Position numbers and translations under genes: made by a program
The notes under the pieces: model-generated
Database searches by the model: none
The model's input: the letters and a program-made list of their open reading frames with translations, nothing else
What the model was told of the DNA's origin: nothing
Part shown: piece after piece, positions 29,532 through 39,295 of the stretch
Layout: every line of letters begins with the position of its first letter
How positions within the stretch are numbered: the first letter of the stretch is position 1
DNA from: Parvibaculum sp.
Lineage (GTDB): Bacteria > Pseudomonadota > Alphaproteobacteria > Parvibaculales > Parvibaculaceae
Length of the DNA: 40,542 nucleotides
NCBI GenBank assembly: GCA_019635965.1
Contig: JAHBYK010000016.1
Span: 1-40,542 of the forward strand
Direction of reading: 5' to 3'

Positions 29532-31022
29532 TCACTTCTCGTAATGATCGGCGACGAGTCTGTTGAGCAGGCGCACGCCCCAGCCCGAGCCCCAGCTCTG
29601 GTTGGTCGCGGTTTGCGGCGAGGCCATGGCCGTGCCTGCAATATCGAGATGCGCCCAGGGAAGTTTGTTCACGAAACGCTGAAGGAACTGCGCCGCCGTG
29701 ATCGAACCGCCATCGCGGCCGCCGACATTCTTCATGTCCGCGAAACGCGAGTCGATCATCTTGTCGTAGGCGGCCCCCATCGGCATGCGCCAGACCTTTT
29801 CGCCTTCCGCTTCGCCCGCTTCGGTCAGCTGCTTCGAGAGTTTGTCGTCATTCGAGAAGAGGCCCGCATATTCCTTGCCGAGCGCAATCATGATCGCGCC
29901 GGTGAGCGTTGCGAGGTCGATCATGAATTTCGGCTTGAACCGGCTTTGCGTGTACCAGAGCGCATCCGCCAGCACGAGCCGGCCTTCGGCATCGGTATTG
30001 ATGATCTCGATGGTCTGGCCAGACATCGACGTCACGATGTCGCCCGGACGCTGCGCCTTGCCATCGGGCATGTTTTCGACGAGACCGATGACGCCGATCG
30101 CGTTCACCTTGGCCTTTCGCGCGGCGAGCGTATGCATGAGGCCGGTGACGCAGGCAGCGCCGCCCATGTCACCCTTCATGTCCTCCATGCCTGCGCCAGG
30201 TTTCAGCGAGATGCCGCCCGTGTCGAAGCAGACACCCTTGCCGACGAAGGCAACCGGCTTCTCGCCGGGCTTTCCACCCATCCAGCGCATCACGACAAGC
30301 TGGCTTTCGTGCTGGCTGCCATATCCGACGCCAAGCAGCGAGCCCATGCCGAGCTTCTTCATGGCCGCCTCGCCAAGCACCTCGACCTTCACGCCGAGTT
30401 TCGAGAGCGCCCTGGTTCGTCTCGCAAACTCACCGGGGAAGAGAACATTCGGCGGCTCGTTGACGAGATCGCGCGCAAGCGCCATTCCATCCGCGACTTT
30501 CGAGAGTGTTCCGTAGTCCTTGCGCGCGGCGGCGGCGCGCGTCATGACGGTGATGGACTTCAACTCGGTCTTCTTGCCGTCTTCTTTCTTCTTCGTCTTG
30601 TATTTGTCGAAGCGGTAGGAACGCAGGCGCGCCCCAAAGGCGACACGCGCTGCCGCCTCAGCCGCCGTGAGCTTCGGCGCGGAAATGCCATCAAGAATGA
30701 TCGACAAGGAGGCCTCGTTGGCCTTTGAAATGCGGCCGACGAGTTCACCGCCTGCCTTTTCGAGACCAGCCGCCGAAACTTCGCCCGATTTTCCGAGGCC
30801 GGCGAGGAGGACCCGGCTAGCCGAAACACCCTGCGGCCCGACGACTTCGAGGATCGAGCCGGACTTGCCGGTAAAGCCGGCGGCCTTGACCGCGCGCTTC
30901 AGGGCCCCACCCAGCTTGTCGTCCAAATCTGCCGCGACGCCGCGCAGCGTCGTACCCTCGGTCACCAGCACCGCCAGCGCACCGGGCTTGGCAAGCGATA
31001 TCTCGGCGAAAGCAATGTTCAT
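29532..31022 (-). CDS. pepA: Leucyl aminopeptidase (cytosol aminopeptidase family M17)
   Basis: PepA removes N-terminal residues from peptides with two metal ions; in some bacteria it also binds DNA. The 496-residue protein has a variable N-terminal domain (about 1-175) and the M17 catalytic domain. The catalytic domain carries [50 protein letters not shown], and the signature [14 protein letters not shown]. The ligand Lys, Asp and Glu residues are in place. The ATG at 31022 has GGAGAG upstream. It heads an operon with holC and is divergent from the lpt operon across 248 nt, in which I see no other gene. Confidence 0.96.
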   Translation of the reverse strand: MNIAFAEISLAKPGALAVLVTEGTTLRGVAADLDDKLGGALKRAVKAAGFTGKSGSILEVVGPQGVSASRVLLAGLGKSGEVSAAGLEKAGGELVGRISKANEASLSIILDGISAPKLTAAEAAARVAFGARLRSYRFDKYKTKKKEDGKKTELKSITVMTRAAAARKDYGTLSKVADGMALARDLVNEPPNVLFPGEFARRTRALSKLGVKVEVLGEAAMKKLGMGSLLGVGYGSQHESQLVVMRWMGGKPGEKPVAFVGKGVCFDTGGISLKPGAGMEDMKGDMGGAACVTGLMHTLAARKAKVNAIGVIGLVENMPDGKAQRPGDIVTSMSGQTIEIINTDAEGRLVLADALWYTQSRFKPKFMIDLATLTGAIMIALGKEYAGLFSNDDKLSKQLTEAGEAEGEKVWRMPMGAAYDKMIDSRFADMKNVGGRDGGSITAAQFLQRFVNKLPWAHLDIAGTAMASPQTATNQSWGSGWGVRLLNRLVADHYEK

Positions 31023-31270
31023 TTCAGGGTCTCTCCAATTTTTCCCGGCACCAAAACCGGGCTTTCAACTCTGCAGGCGGCCCATGCTAAGGCCGGGGCT
31101 CAGCCTTTTCCCCAGCGGCAAAATGGGATAACCCTTTGATGCAGCGCCTCGGAACTCCGTAGCGTATCCTAACCCAATCGGCGCAAGTGGAAAGCCGCCG
31201 ATGCAAGACCGTACCGGCCGTTCAGACAGCGGGCGTCCGGATGCGCGGAAGCGCCGGGGAAAGCCTATTC

Positions 31271-32434
31271 ATGCCGACGAGACTGTCGAGATACCTGTTC
31301 ATGCAGACACTGGGACCGTTCCTGGTCGCCAGCATTGTGCTGACCGGTATCATCTGGCTCACCCAGGCGCTGCGCATGCTGGACGTCCTGATCACGCAAG
31401 GTCAAACGCTGCTCACCTTCTTCCAGCTGACCGCCCTTGCCCTGCCCAGCACGCTGATGGTCGTGATGCCCGTCTCGCTGTTCTGCGCGATCCTTTATGC
31501 GCTCAACAAGCTGATCGTGGACAGCGAAGTCGTTGTGATGTTTTCGGCAGGCGTGAGCCGCATGCGGCTAGCCGTGCCGTTCATCTCCCTCTCGGTCCTG
31601 ACGGCGCTCATCATTCTATCCTTTTCGATCTACATCGCCCCGGCCGGATTGCGGGAACTGAGAACGCGCCTGTTTGAAATTCGCAGCGATGTTGCGACCG
31701 CCATGATACGCGAAGGCGCGTTCAACAATCCGGCGCAAGGACTCACCGTCTATGTCCGCGAGCGGGATTCAGGTGGATCGACACATGGCATACTTGTTCA
31801 TGACGGACGAAACCCCAACGAACCCATCACCTACATGGCGGAGTCGGGCAGCCTCATCGAACAGGGAAACAGGCTTCTGTTTGTCATGTACAATGGCAGC
31901 ATCCAGCGCGTGTCACGCGAAGGAAATTCGACCGGCCCCGCAACGATCCTTTTCTTCGACAAATACACTTATGACCTGTCCCAATATATGGACAGCAGGC
32001 CCACGCTCTCATTCGAGACCAGAGAAAGAAGTTTCGGCGAACTCATCAATCCGGCGCCCGACGACACCTATGCCCAGGCGAACCGCAAAAAGCTTATTGC
32101 CGAAGCAAACGAGCGTGTCGTCGAAGGCCTTTATCCGGTCACATTGACGCTGATCGCGCTTGCGGCATTGCTCCCGGCACCATTCAGCCGCAGGGGCTAT
32201 GCGTCGCGGCTGGCGATTGCAGCCTTGGCGGCACTTACTGTCAGGATCTTGGGGTTTGCGATTTCCAATGCCGCAACTCAGGATCTTCGGATTATCCCAC
32301 TCATGTATGTCCTGCCGGCTGTTGTCTGCGCGCTTTCACTGGCAATGATCGGCGGTGCTCGCTTCGATGCGATTCGGTTTCTCGTGCGCCGCATATTTTT
32401 TCGCCGCTTTGGCGGAGAAAGGTCTGCGCCATGA
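31271..32434 (+). CDS. lptF: LPS export ABC transporter permease LptF
   Basis: LptF and LptG form the membrane part of the LptB2FG transporter, which pulls lipopolysaccharide from the inner membrane and passes it to the Lpt bridge. The 387-residue protein has the YjgP/YjgQ architecture. Membrane helices lie in the N-terminal 120 residues (LGPFLVASIVLTGIIWLTQALRMLD, LTALALPSTLMVVMPVSLFCAILYALNKL). A periplasmic beta-jellyroll domain follows (about 130-265), then a C-terminal helix cluster. The coupling region ELVVMFSAGVSR is represented by SEVVVMFSAGVSRMRL. I start at the ATG at 31271 because homologues begin just before the first helix; the in-frame codons from 31187 are unlike the family. 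It overlaps lptG by ATGA. Confidence 0.95.
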   Translation: MPTRLSRYLFMQTLGPFLVASIVLTGIIWLTQALRMLDVLITQGQTLLTFFQLTALALPSTLMVVMPVSLFCAILYALNKLIVDSEVVVMFSAGVSRMRLAVPFISLSVLTALIILSFSIYIAPAGLRELRTRLFEIRSDVATAMIREGAFNNPAQGLTVYVRERDSGGSTHGILVHDGRNPNEPITYMAESGSLIEQGNRLLFVMYNGSIQRVSREGNSTGPATILFFDKYTYDLSQYMDSRPTLSFETRERSFGELINPAPDDTYAQANRKKLIAEANERVVEGLYPVTLTLIALAALLPAPFSRRGYASRLAIAALAALTVRILGFAISNAATQDLRIIPLMYVLPAVVCALSLAMIGGARFDAIRFLVRRIFFRRFGGERSAP

Positions 32435-33525
32435 ACCTTTCATGGACATTGTCGCGCTACCTCGCCAGGCAATTCTTCACGGTCGTTCTCCTGACATTCG
32501 GGATCTTCGTTTCCCTAATCTTCATTCTCGAGCTTGTGGAGCTACTGCGGCGCGGTAGCGGCAAGCCGGGCGTGACGTTCGATCTTCTGGCGCTGATGGC
32601 GCTGATGGAAGTCCCACGAAACGGCGCAAGGACTCTGCCCTTTGCCATCTTGTTCGGCGGCATGGCCGCCTTCCTGCGGCTTAGCCGCAACAACGAACTC
32701 GTGGTCGCGCGCGCTGCGGGCGTTTCGGTCTGGCAGTTCATTGCGCCGGCACTCGTCGTCGCATTCCTCATGGGCACTTTCGTGGTCACCGTCTACAATC
32801 CGGTCGCCTCGACGCTTACAGCGCGTTTCGGTCAACTCGAAACCCGGTATCTGGAACAGCGAACGAGTTCCGTTACCGTCTCGGCAAACGGCCTATGGCT
32901 GCGTCAGGCAGATCCTCAAGGGCAGTCGGTCATTCATGCCCAACGAATCGACGGCACGGGGTTCTCGCTCAGTGGCGTCACCGTCTATCTCTATGGAAAC
33001 GGGAATGAGTTCATCGGGCGGATCGATGCCAGATCAGCAGCCCTGCGTCCCGGCTACTGGGAGCTGACGGATGCCTGGGCACTGATGGTAAACGACCAGC
33101 CGCGGCGCTATGAAACCTATCAGCAGGAAACCTCGCTGACGGAACAGCAGATCGAGGAAAGTTTCGCGCGCGAGGAAACGATCTCCTTCTGGGATCTGCC
33201 CCATTTCATCGCCACCGCGGAAGCAGCGGGCTTTTCCGCCCGGCGGTATAATATTTACTTCCACCAGTTGCTCGCCACCCCGGCCATGCTCTGCACCATG
33301 GTTCTGATGGCGGCTGTCTTTTCGATGCGCGTGACCCGCATGGGGGGCACCTTGAGCATGGTCATGGGGGGCATCGCGGCCGGGTTCCTCGTCTATTTCC
33401 TGGGAAATCTGTCAATCGCACTTGGCCTTTCCGGCATTCTGCCCGCCCCGCTCGCTGCCTGGGCGCCATCCGTCGTGGTTATGCTTTTAGGCCTTGCGGT
33501 TCTCTTTCACCTCGAAGACGGTTAG
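32431..33525 (+). CDS. lptG: LPS export ABC transporter permease LptG
   Basis: This is the partner of LptF in LptB2FG. The 364-residue protein begins MNLSWTLSRYLARQFFTVVLLTFGIFVSLIFILELVELLRR. It has the second helix cluster with LPFAILFGGMAAFLRLSRNNELVVARAAGVSVWQFI, the coupling-helix region that contacts LptB. A periplasmic beta domain (about 135-265) and three C-terminal helices follow. Its start overlaps the lptF stop in the ATGA arrangement, implying translational coupling. The lptD gene starts 79 nt after its stop. LptB, LptA and LptC are not in this window. Confidence 0.95.
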   Translation: MNLSWTLSRYLARQFFTVVLLTFGIFVSLIFILELVELLRRGSGKPGVTFDLLALMALMEVPRNGARTLPFAILFGGMAAFLRLSRNNELVVARAAGVSVWQFIAPALVVAFLMGTFVVTVYNPVASTLTARFGQLETRYLEQRTSSVTVSANGLWLRQADPQGQSVIHAQRIDGTGFSLSGVTVYLYGNGNEFIGRIDARSAALRPGYWELTDAWALMVNDQPRRYETYQQETSLTEQQIEESFAREETISFWDLPHFIATAEAAGFSARRYNIYFHQLLATPAMLCTMVLMAAVFSMRVTRMGGTLSMVMGGIAAGFLVYFLGNLSIALGLSGILPAPLAAWAPSVVVMLLGLAVLFHLEDG

Positions 33526-33604
33526 AAATCGTGTTTGGGCCCGCCTCGGCGGGCGATTCTCGTATGCAGCCGGGGGGCGGGCAAAGGTGGTCCAAGGGGG
33601 TTCG

Positions 33605-35809
33605 ATGGGTTTTCGGGGTTTGCGGCGCGGTCTTTTGCTCGCGGCCGCCGCCGTATTCGCGGCCCTTCTCGCATATCCGGCCAACGCCCAGGATACCCCG
33701 CGCCGCAATGCGGCATTTCCCCAATCCGGCGAAGTGCTCATGCAGGCAGACGAGCTCACCTATGACCGCGAAACGCGGGTCGTCACGGCCTCGGGCAATG
33801 TGGAGCTTGCCTATGGCGAGCGTGTATTGCTGGCTGATCGGGTCACCTACGACGAGAACACCGGCGTCGTGAAGGCGGAAGGCAACGTCGCCTTGCTCGA
33901 TCCCCAGGGCGATGTCGCCTTTGCGGATCAGATCGTCCTGCGCAACGAAATGCGCGATGGTGTTATCGACACGCTAAGGGTGCTTCTCTCGGACAATTCC
34001 AAGCTCGCCGGAACGAGCGTCGTTCGAAGCGGCGGCAACATGACGACCCTTCACCGCGGCGTCTATACCGCTTGCGACATTTGCGAGGAAAAGGGCCAGA
34101 CCAAACCGCTCTGGCAGATCAAGGCGTTCCGCGTCATCCACAATCAGGAAGAGAAGCGGATCATCTACGAAGACGCCTTTATCGAATTCTTCGGCGTGCC
34201 CGTTTTCTACATCCCCTATTTTTCGCAGCCCGATCCAACGGTCAAACGGCAGTCAGGCTTCCTTCCACCCAGTCTTTCCAGCTCCACCGAACTCGGGCAG
34301 CAGATCGAAGTGCCCTACTATTGGGCGATCAGTCCGGACAGGGACGCGACTTTCATTCCGCGGCTCACGACCAAGGAAGGGATGGTCTATCAGGGCGAAT
34401 ACCGGCAGCGATTTGAAAGCGGCCAATTTGGCATGTTCGGCACGGCGACCTGGCCCCAGTCGAGAACGCCGGGCACTCCCGCCGACGACAGCTTCCGCGG
34501 CAGCCTTTTCGGTGATGGCCGGTTTCGCGTTGACGAGAACTGGAGCTGGGGCTTCCGCTCGGAGCTGACGACAGACGACACCTATCTGCGCAAATACGGA
34601 CTTTCCGGCGCTACAGACCTCATCAGCAATTTGAACGCAAGTTACGCGCAAGGCCGCAACAGCTTTACCGCCGACGCCTATTATTTTCAGGGACTGCTTG
34701 CGACGGACAACTCCGATACGACGCCCTGGGTGGCGCCGATGCTGCAATACAACTATTCCCATCCGGAGCAATATTTCGGGGGGCGCGTCGGCTTCTCGGC
34801 CAACGCCATGGTTCTGGAGCGCAAGGTCGGCGCGAAGTCACGCCGCATATCGAGCACGATAAGCTGGGACCGGCGCGATACAACCCGAGACGGCTTCGTA
34901 TTGCACTATTTCGCAAATCTGCGAGGAGACGTCTATTCGGTCGACGACGTACCCGACCCCGCGTTCCCGGGCACGAATTTCGACAGCGCGACGATCGCGC
35001 GCGGGCTGCCGACAATCGGTGCCGAATGGAGCTACCCGCTTATCCGCGCCGATGGCGGGAACCGGCATGTGGTGGAACCGATTGCCCAGATCATCTATTC
35101 GCCGAATGTCGGCAATACGGTTGAAATTCCGAACGAGGATTCGCTCAGCTTCGAATTCGACGATACCAACCTGTTTTCGGAAAACCGCTTCACCGGCCTC
35201 GACCAATGGGAAACCGGCGCCCGCGCCAATGTAGGGTTCCGCTATTCGATTTTCACAGCGGATGGCGGACAGGCGAATGCCATGTTCGGGCAGAGCTTCA
35301 GAATTGAGGACAACCAGAGTCTAGCCGCGCCGACCGGTCTCCGGGATCAGTCTTCCGACTATGTCGGCCGGATTATGGTGTCTCCAAGCAAGGACTTCAT
35401 GGCGGTCTACCGCTTCCGGCTCGACGATGAACGCTACAAGATACGGCGTAACGAGGTGTCGCTGATGGGACGCCAAGGCCCGATCATGGCGGAGCTTGGC
35501 TATGCCTATTTTGCGGCCGACCAGACGCTGAATTTCCGGCCGCGCGAAGAAGCCTATGCGGGCAGCATCGTAAAGCTGAACGAATACTGGCGGGTTTTCG
35601 GGCAGATCAGGCAAGACCTCGCAAACAGCCGTACCGTCTCGAACCGGGTCGGGATCGGTTATGAGGATGAATGTATCGACGTGTCGCTTGGATTTTCTCA
35701 ATCCTTCTACCGCGATCGGGACATCGAACCGGACAGTGCCGTCGTCCTTAGAATCACCCTCAAGACGCTGGGTTCGGCAAGCGCTTCCGGATCGGTGGAC
35801 ACCCGGTAA
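33605..35809 (+). CDS. lptD: LPS-assembly outer-membrane protein LptD
   Basis: LptD with the lipoprotein LptE inserts lipopolysaccharide into the outer leaflet of the outer membrane. The 734-residue protein has a signal peptide (MGFRGLRRGLLLAAAAVFAALLAYPANA, then QDTP). An OstA/LptA-like periplasmic beta-jellyroll follows (about 40-190, VLMQADELTYDRETRVVTASGNVEL), then a large beta-barrel with FYIPYFSQPDPTVKRQSGFLPPSL. Cysteines suitable for the plug-barrel disulfides are at CDICEEKG and near the C-terminus (DECIDVSLGFS). I use the ATG at 33605 with AAGGGGG upstream, since the frame from 33494 overlaps lptG and lacks a signal peptide. The lptD-surA-pdxA-rsmA order matches that of E. coli. Confidence 0.95.
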   Translation: MGFRGLRRGLLLAAAAVFAALLAYPANAQDTPRRNAAFPQSGEVLMQADELTYDRETRVVTASGNVELAYGERVLLADRVTYDENTGVVKAEGNVALLDPQGDVAFADQIVLRNEMRDGVIDTLRVLLSDNSKLAGTSVVRSGGNMTTLHRGVYTACDICEEKGQTKPLWQIKAFRVIHNQEEKRIIYEDAFIEFFGVPVFYIPYFSQPDPTVKRQSGFLPPSLSSSTELGQQIEVPYYWAISPDRDATFIPRLTTKEGMVYQGEYRQRFESGQFGMFGTATWPQSRTPGTPADDSFRGSLFGDGRFRVDENWSWGFRSELTTDDTYLRKYGLSGATDLISNLNASYAQGRNSFTADAYYFQGLLATDNSDTTPWVAPMLQYNYSHPEQYFGGRVGFSANAMVLERKVGAKSRRISSTISWDRRDTTRDGFVLHYFANLRGDVYSVDDVPDPAFPGTNFDSATIARGLPTIGAEWSYPLIRADGGNRHVVEPIAQIIYSPNVGNTVEIPNEDSLSFEFDDTNLFSENRFTGLDQWETGARANVGFRYSIFTADGGQANAMFGQSFRIEDNQSLAAPTGLRDQSSDYVGRIMVSPSKDFMAVYRFRLDDERYKIRRNEVSLMGRQGPIMAELGYAYFAADQTLNFRPREEAYAGSIVKLNEYWRVFGQIRQDLANSRTVSNRVGIGYEDECIDVSLGFSQSFYRDRDIEPDSAVVLRITLKTLGSASASGSVDTR

Positions 35810-35873
35810 AGCGCCCTGCGCCGAGGCTCCTTCCCAGCCCGAAAAATGGCGGAATATTCACAATTCTGGCCGG

Positions 35874-35901
35874 TTGATTGGGCCTCTGTTTCAAGTATTC
35901 T
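35874..35901 (+). promoter_or_regulatory. Candidate internal promoter before surA
   Basis: TTGATT (35874-35879), a 16-bp spacer and TATTCT (35896-35901) lie in the 136-nt gap between lptD and surA, about 45 nt before the surA start. The region is A+T-richer than its surroundings. This would let surA-pdxA-rsmA be expressed partly independently of the lpt genes. Confidence 0.4.
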
Positions 35902-35945
35902 GTCCGCCCGACGGAGCAGGCAAGCGGAGGGCTGTTCGCCCCCAC

Positions 35946-37292
35946 ATGAAAGACGCGATGACCCCAACTGACATTTTCGTATCCCACGCGCCGAAATGCT
36001 CCTCGCGGCTTTTGCGCATGTTTCCGCTGACCGCGTTCATTGCCTTACTCGCCATGATGCCCGCCGTCGCATTTGCGCAAGCAACCGCGGCGCCCGCCAC
36101 ATCCAACACGCAGGGCATTGCCGCGGTCGTCAACGATCTGGTGATTTCCTCCTACGATCTCGACCAGCGCGTGAAGCTGGTGCTGTTGAGCTCGGGAATT
36201 CCGAACACGCCGGAAAATGTTTCGCGCATTCGCGGGCAGGTGCTTCGCTCGCTGGTCGACGAGTATCTCAAGGCGCAGGAAGCGGAACGGCTCAATATTT
36301 CGGTCACGCAGAAGGAAGTCGAAGACGCGTTCCAGCGCATTGCGCAGCGATCGAACATGACGCCCGAGCAAATCACGGAGACGCTGAAGGCTGGCGGTGT
36401 TTCGAAGGCGACCCTTGAACAGCAGATCCGGGTGGACATGGCCTGGAACAAGGCCATGCAGCAAAGATTTGCTCCCCTCGTCACGGTCGGGGAGAACGAA
36501 ATCAACGAAGTCATGCGCCGCCTGCAAGAAGAAGCCGGCGAGCCGCGCTACCTCGTCTCGGAAATTCTGATTTCTTTCGACAACCCTGGTCATGCTGACG
36601 AAATTTCTGCTGGCGCCCAGCGTCTTGCCGATCAGATTCGTCAGGGTGCCCCCTTCGAAGCCGTGGCCCGGCAGTTCAGCCAATCGGCCTCAGCTGCGAA
36701 TGGCGGTGACATTGGCTGGGTTCACGCGAGCCAGCTTCCGGATGGTGTCCGGGAAGTGGTGACGAAGATGCAGCCCGACATGGTGTCCGATCCCATACGG
36801 ACACTGAACGGATTCTACATCATTGCGTTGCGGGCGATGCAGACGGGTACGGGCGCCGATCCCATGCGCGATCAGTACGAACTTATGCAGGTTCTTCTTC
36901 CCCTGACCCCGGATGCCGATGCACAGGCCGTCAACCGGCGTGCGCGCGAGGTCAACGAGTTCAGAAACAGCATTTCGTCTTGCGACGATGCCGAGCAGCA
37001 GATCAAGAAATATGTGAGCGGTGTCGCAAGTCCGCGCCAGCAGGCAATCGCCGGGCAGCTGGATCCGCGTATCCGGCAGGCGATTGCGGGCGTACCCGTC
37101 GGCAAGTCGAGCGAGCCTATCCGTTCTGAACGAGGCGTCGAGATGATTGTCGTTTGCGGACATAAGGCGGCAGAAGGCGAGATGCCGACGCGAGAGCAGA
37201 TCGACAATTCCCTTTTCGAGCAGCAGCTCTCGATGATGAGCCGCCGCCACCTGCGCGACCTGCGGCGGGATGCCGTCGTCGTTTATCGCTAG
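35946..37292 (+). CDS. surA: Periplasmic chaperone / peptidyl-prolyl isomerase SurA
   Basis: SurA escorts unfolded outer-membrane proteins, including LptD, to the BAM machinery. The 448-residue protein has a hydrophobic signal segment at residues 25-45 (MFPLTAFIALLAMMPAVAFA, then QATAAP). A SurA N-terminal chaperone domain follows (about 57-180, IAAVVNDLVISSYDLDQRV... LVDEYLKAQEAERLNI), then one clear parvulin PPIase domain (about 199-300, PRYLVSEILISF... ANGGDIGWV... GFYIIALR). The remainder (about 300-448) may include a degenerate second parvulin region. The start is uncertain: the ATG at 35946 has a distant GGAGGG, and the ATGs at 35958 and 36018 are alternatives, the last giving a more typical signal peptide. 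The frame from 35661 overlaps lptD and is spurious. Confidence 0.92.
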   Translation: MKDAMTPTDIFVSHAPKCSSRLLRMFPLTAFIALLAMMPAVAFAQATAAPATSNTQGIAAVVNDLVISSYDLDQRVKLVLLSSGIPNTPENVSRIRGQVLRSLVDEYLKAQEAERLNISVTQKEVEDAFQRIAQRSNMTPEQITETLKAGGVSKATLEQQIRVDMAWNKAMQQRFAPLVTVGENEINEVMRRLQEEAGEPRYLVSEILISFDNPGHADEISAGAQRLADQIRQGAPFEAVARQFSQSASAANGGDIGWVHASQLPDGVREVVTKMQPDMVSDPIRTLNGFYIIALRAMQTGTGADPMRDQYELMQVLLPLTPDADAQAVNRRAREVNEFRNSISSCDDAEQQIKKYVSGVASPRQQAIAGQLDPRIRQAIAGVPVGKSSEPIRSERGVEMIVVCGHKAAEGEMPTREQIDNSLFEQQLSMMSRRHLRDLRRDAVVVYR

Positions 37293-37344
37293 TAACTGCG
37301 AGACCGGGCCGGATTGGCAGGACCGGTAAAGACGGTGAAGGACA

Positions 37345-38361
37345 ATGGCAGCGCAAGAAACTCCGCCACTGGCGCTGACTATGGGCGAGCCCGCAGGCAT
37401 TGGCCCTGAAATTATCATCAAGGCATGGGCTGCCGCATCATCTCAGGGGGCGCGGCCCTTTCTTGCAATCGGCGACCCGGCGCTTTTCGCGGCAGTGGCA
37501 AGGCGCTTGGGGATTGATTGCGTCATTCAGGAAATTGACGAACCGGGCAAGGCAAGTTCGCTCTTTACCTCGTCCCTGCCTGTAGTCCCCGTCGCTCTGG
37601 CACGGCCGGTGGAGCCTGGTCTCCTATTGGCGGAAAATGAAGCTGCGGTATTGGGTGCGATAGATATTGCAATCGAACTCGCGCTCGCCGGCAAGGTATC
37701 CGCGATCGTTACCAACCCCATCCACAAGCGCGCGCTTTACGATGCTGGTCTCCGAGTTCCTGGGCACACGGAATATCTGGCGGCGCGCTGCGGCGGGGTG
37801 ACGCCTGTGATGATGCTTTCATGCCCCGGCCTTCGTGTCGTGCCTGTGACTGTGCATCTCTCTCTGGCAGATGCCGTCGCGGCGCTTACCGCCAAGGCAA
37901 TTCTTGAGCAGGGCATCATTCTCGCCCGCGCGCTTACCACCGACTTCGGCATTGCACGACCGCGCATTGCAGTCGCCGCCCTCAACCCTCATGCGGGCGA
38001 GGAAGGCAGGCTCGGACGCGAGGAAATCGAAATCATCGCGCCCGCCATCGAGATGCTGAAAGCCGCCTGCCCGGAGGCAGAATTTACGGGACCGCGCCCA
38101 GCCGATACGCTGTTCCACGCTGCCGCGCGGGAGAGCTACGATGCTGCGCTTTGCATGTATCACGATCAGGCATTGATACCGCTCAAGACCATCGACTTCG
38201 ACAATGGCGTGAATACGACGCTTGGTCTGCCGATCGTACGGACGTCACCCGACCATGGCACCGCACTCGATATTGCGGGCAAGGGCGTTGCCCATCCCGG
38301 CAGCCTGATCGCGGCCATCAAAATGGCCGGGCAAATCGCCGGCATCCGGGCCCGCGCATGA
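37345..38361 (+). CDS. pdxA: 4-hydroxythreonine-4-phosphate dehydrogenase
   Basis: PdxA oxidises 4-phosphohydroxy-L-threonine in the DXP-dependent synthesis of vitamin B6. The 338-residue protein begins with the [16 protein letters not shown] motif. Metal-binding and substrate residues lie in [25 protein letters not shown] and [20 protein letters not shown]. The C-terminal [15 protein letters not shown] is also present. All hallmarks are intact and the length is normal. The ATG at 37345 has GAAGGA upstream. Its stop overlaps the rsmA start (ATGA), implying coupled translation. Confidence 0.96.
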   Translation: MAAQETPPLALTMGEPAGIGPEIIIKAWAAASSQGARPFLAIGDPALFAAVARRLGIDCVIQEIDEPGKASSLFTSSLPVVPVALARPVEPGLLLAENEAAVLGAIDIAIELALAGKVSAIVTNPIHKRALYDAGLRVPGHTEYLAARCGGVTPVMMLSCPGLRVVPVTVHLSLADAVAALTAKAILEQGIILARALTTDFGIARPRIAVAALNPHAGEEGRLGREEIEIIAPAIEMLKAACPEAEFTGPRPADTLFHAAARESYDAALCMYHDQALIPLKTIDFDNGVNTTLGLPIVRTSPDHGTALDIAGKGVAHPGSLIAAIKMAGQIAGIRARA

Positions 38362-39209
38362 GCGGTGGGCCATCCAGCTTGCCGCCGCTTCGCGATGTAA
38401 TCGCCAGGCATGGGCTCTCTGCACAGAAATCGCTCGGCCAGAACTTCCTGCTCGACCTCAACCTGACCGGACGTATCGCGCGCGCCGCGGGACCGCTCGA
38501 AGGATATGACGTTCTGGAAGTTGGTCCGGGCCCCGGCGGGTTGACGCGGGCGCTGCTCGACAATGGTGCGCGGCGCGTCGTCGCCATCGAGCGTGACCGC
38601 CGCTGCATCGCCGCGCTCGACGAGATTTCGGCCGCCTATCCCGGCAGGCTCGTCATTGTGGAAGCGGATGCGCTAAAGACCGACATGCGCAGCCTCGTGG
38701 CCGCGCCTGCACGTATCGTGGCGAATCTTCCCTACAATATCGCCACACCGCTGCTCGTTGGCTGGCTCCAGACAGAACCCTGGCCGCCCTGGTATGAGAG
38801 CCTGACCCTCATGTTCCAGCGGGAGGTGGCGGAGCGGATCGTCGCCCTGCCCGGCAGCAAGGCCTATGGGCGCCTCGGCGTACTCGCACAGTGGCGCACG
38901 AAGGCTCGTATCGTGTTCGATGTCGACCGCAGGGCGTTCACACCACCGCCTTCAGTGACCTCTTCGATCGTGGAACTGGTACCGCGGGACAAGCCGCTCG
39001 CCGATGCGCCCTTGCCTGCACTTGAGCGCGTTGTCGCGGCTGCCTTCGGCCAGAGGCGCAAGATGCTCCGGGCGGCGCTGAAATCGCTGGGCCGCGGCGA
39101 CCCTACGCCGATGATCGAAGCTGCGGGTATCGACCCGACGCAGCGGGCAGAAGAATTGAGTGTCGAGCAATTCTGTGCACTTGCGCGGCACTTTTCCGCA
39201 GGCGATTAG
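38358..39209 (+). CDS. rsmA: 16S rRNA (adenine(1518)-N(6)/adenine(1519)-N(6))-dimethyltransferase
   Basis: RsmA (KsgA) dimethylates two adjacent adenosines in helix 45 of 16S rRNA late in 30S assembly. The 283-residue protein has [14 protein letters not shown] near the start, the SAM-binding [16 protein letters not shown], acidic [12 protein letters not shown], catalytic [15 protein letters not shown], the [11 protein letters not shown] stretch, and a C-terminal helical domain with [14 protein letters not shown] and [13 protein letters not shown]. The ATG at 38358 overlaps the pdxA stop; a longer frame from 38151 is inside pdxA and not conserved. It is the last gene of the lptF-to-rsmA run. 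Confidence 0.97.
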   Translation: MSGGPSSLPPLRDVIARHGLSAQKSLGQNFLLDLNLTGRIARAAGPLEGYDVLEVGPGPGGLTRALLDNGARRVVAIERDRRCIAALDEISAAYPGRLVIVEADALKTDMRSLVAAPARIVANLPYNIATPLLVGWLQTEPWPPWYESLTLMFQREVAERIVALPGSKAYGRLGVLAQWRTKARIVFDVDRRAFTPPPSVTSSIVELVPRDKPLADAPLPALERVVAAAFGQRRKMLRAALKSLGRGDPTPMIEAAGIDPTQRAEELSVEQFCALARHFSAGD

Positions 39210-39215
39210 ACCAAT

Positions 39216-39235
39216 CGCCCGGTTGTGGCCGGGCG
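39216..39235 (+). other. GC-rich hairpin after rsmA
   Basis: CGCCCGG (39216-39222) and CCGGGCG (39229-39235) form a perfect 7-bp stem with a 6-nt loop, 7 nt after the rsmA stop. No T-tract follows, so it is a possible weak terminator or 3'-end stabilising structure at the end of the operon. Confidence 0.45.
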
Positions 39236-39295
39236 CGGCGCATGCGAAATTGATCTTCAATCAACTTGATAAGAATCCCGCCCGGAGGCAATGCC

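Noticed and set aside
35661..35945. N-terminal extension of surA into lptD
   Set aside because: It overlaps lptD coding sequence in another frame and precedes the signal peptide; not conserved in SurA.
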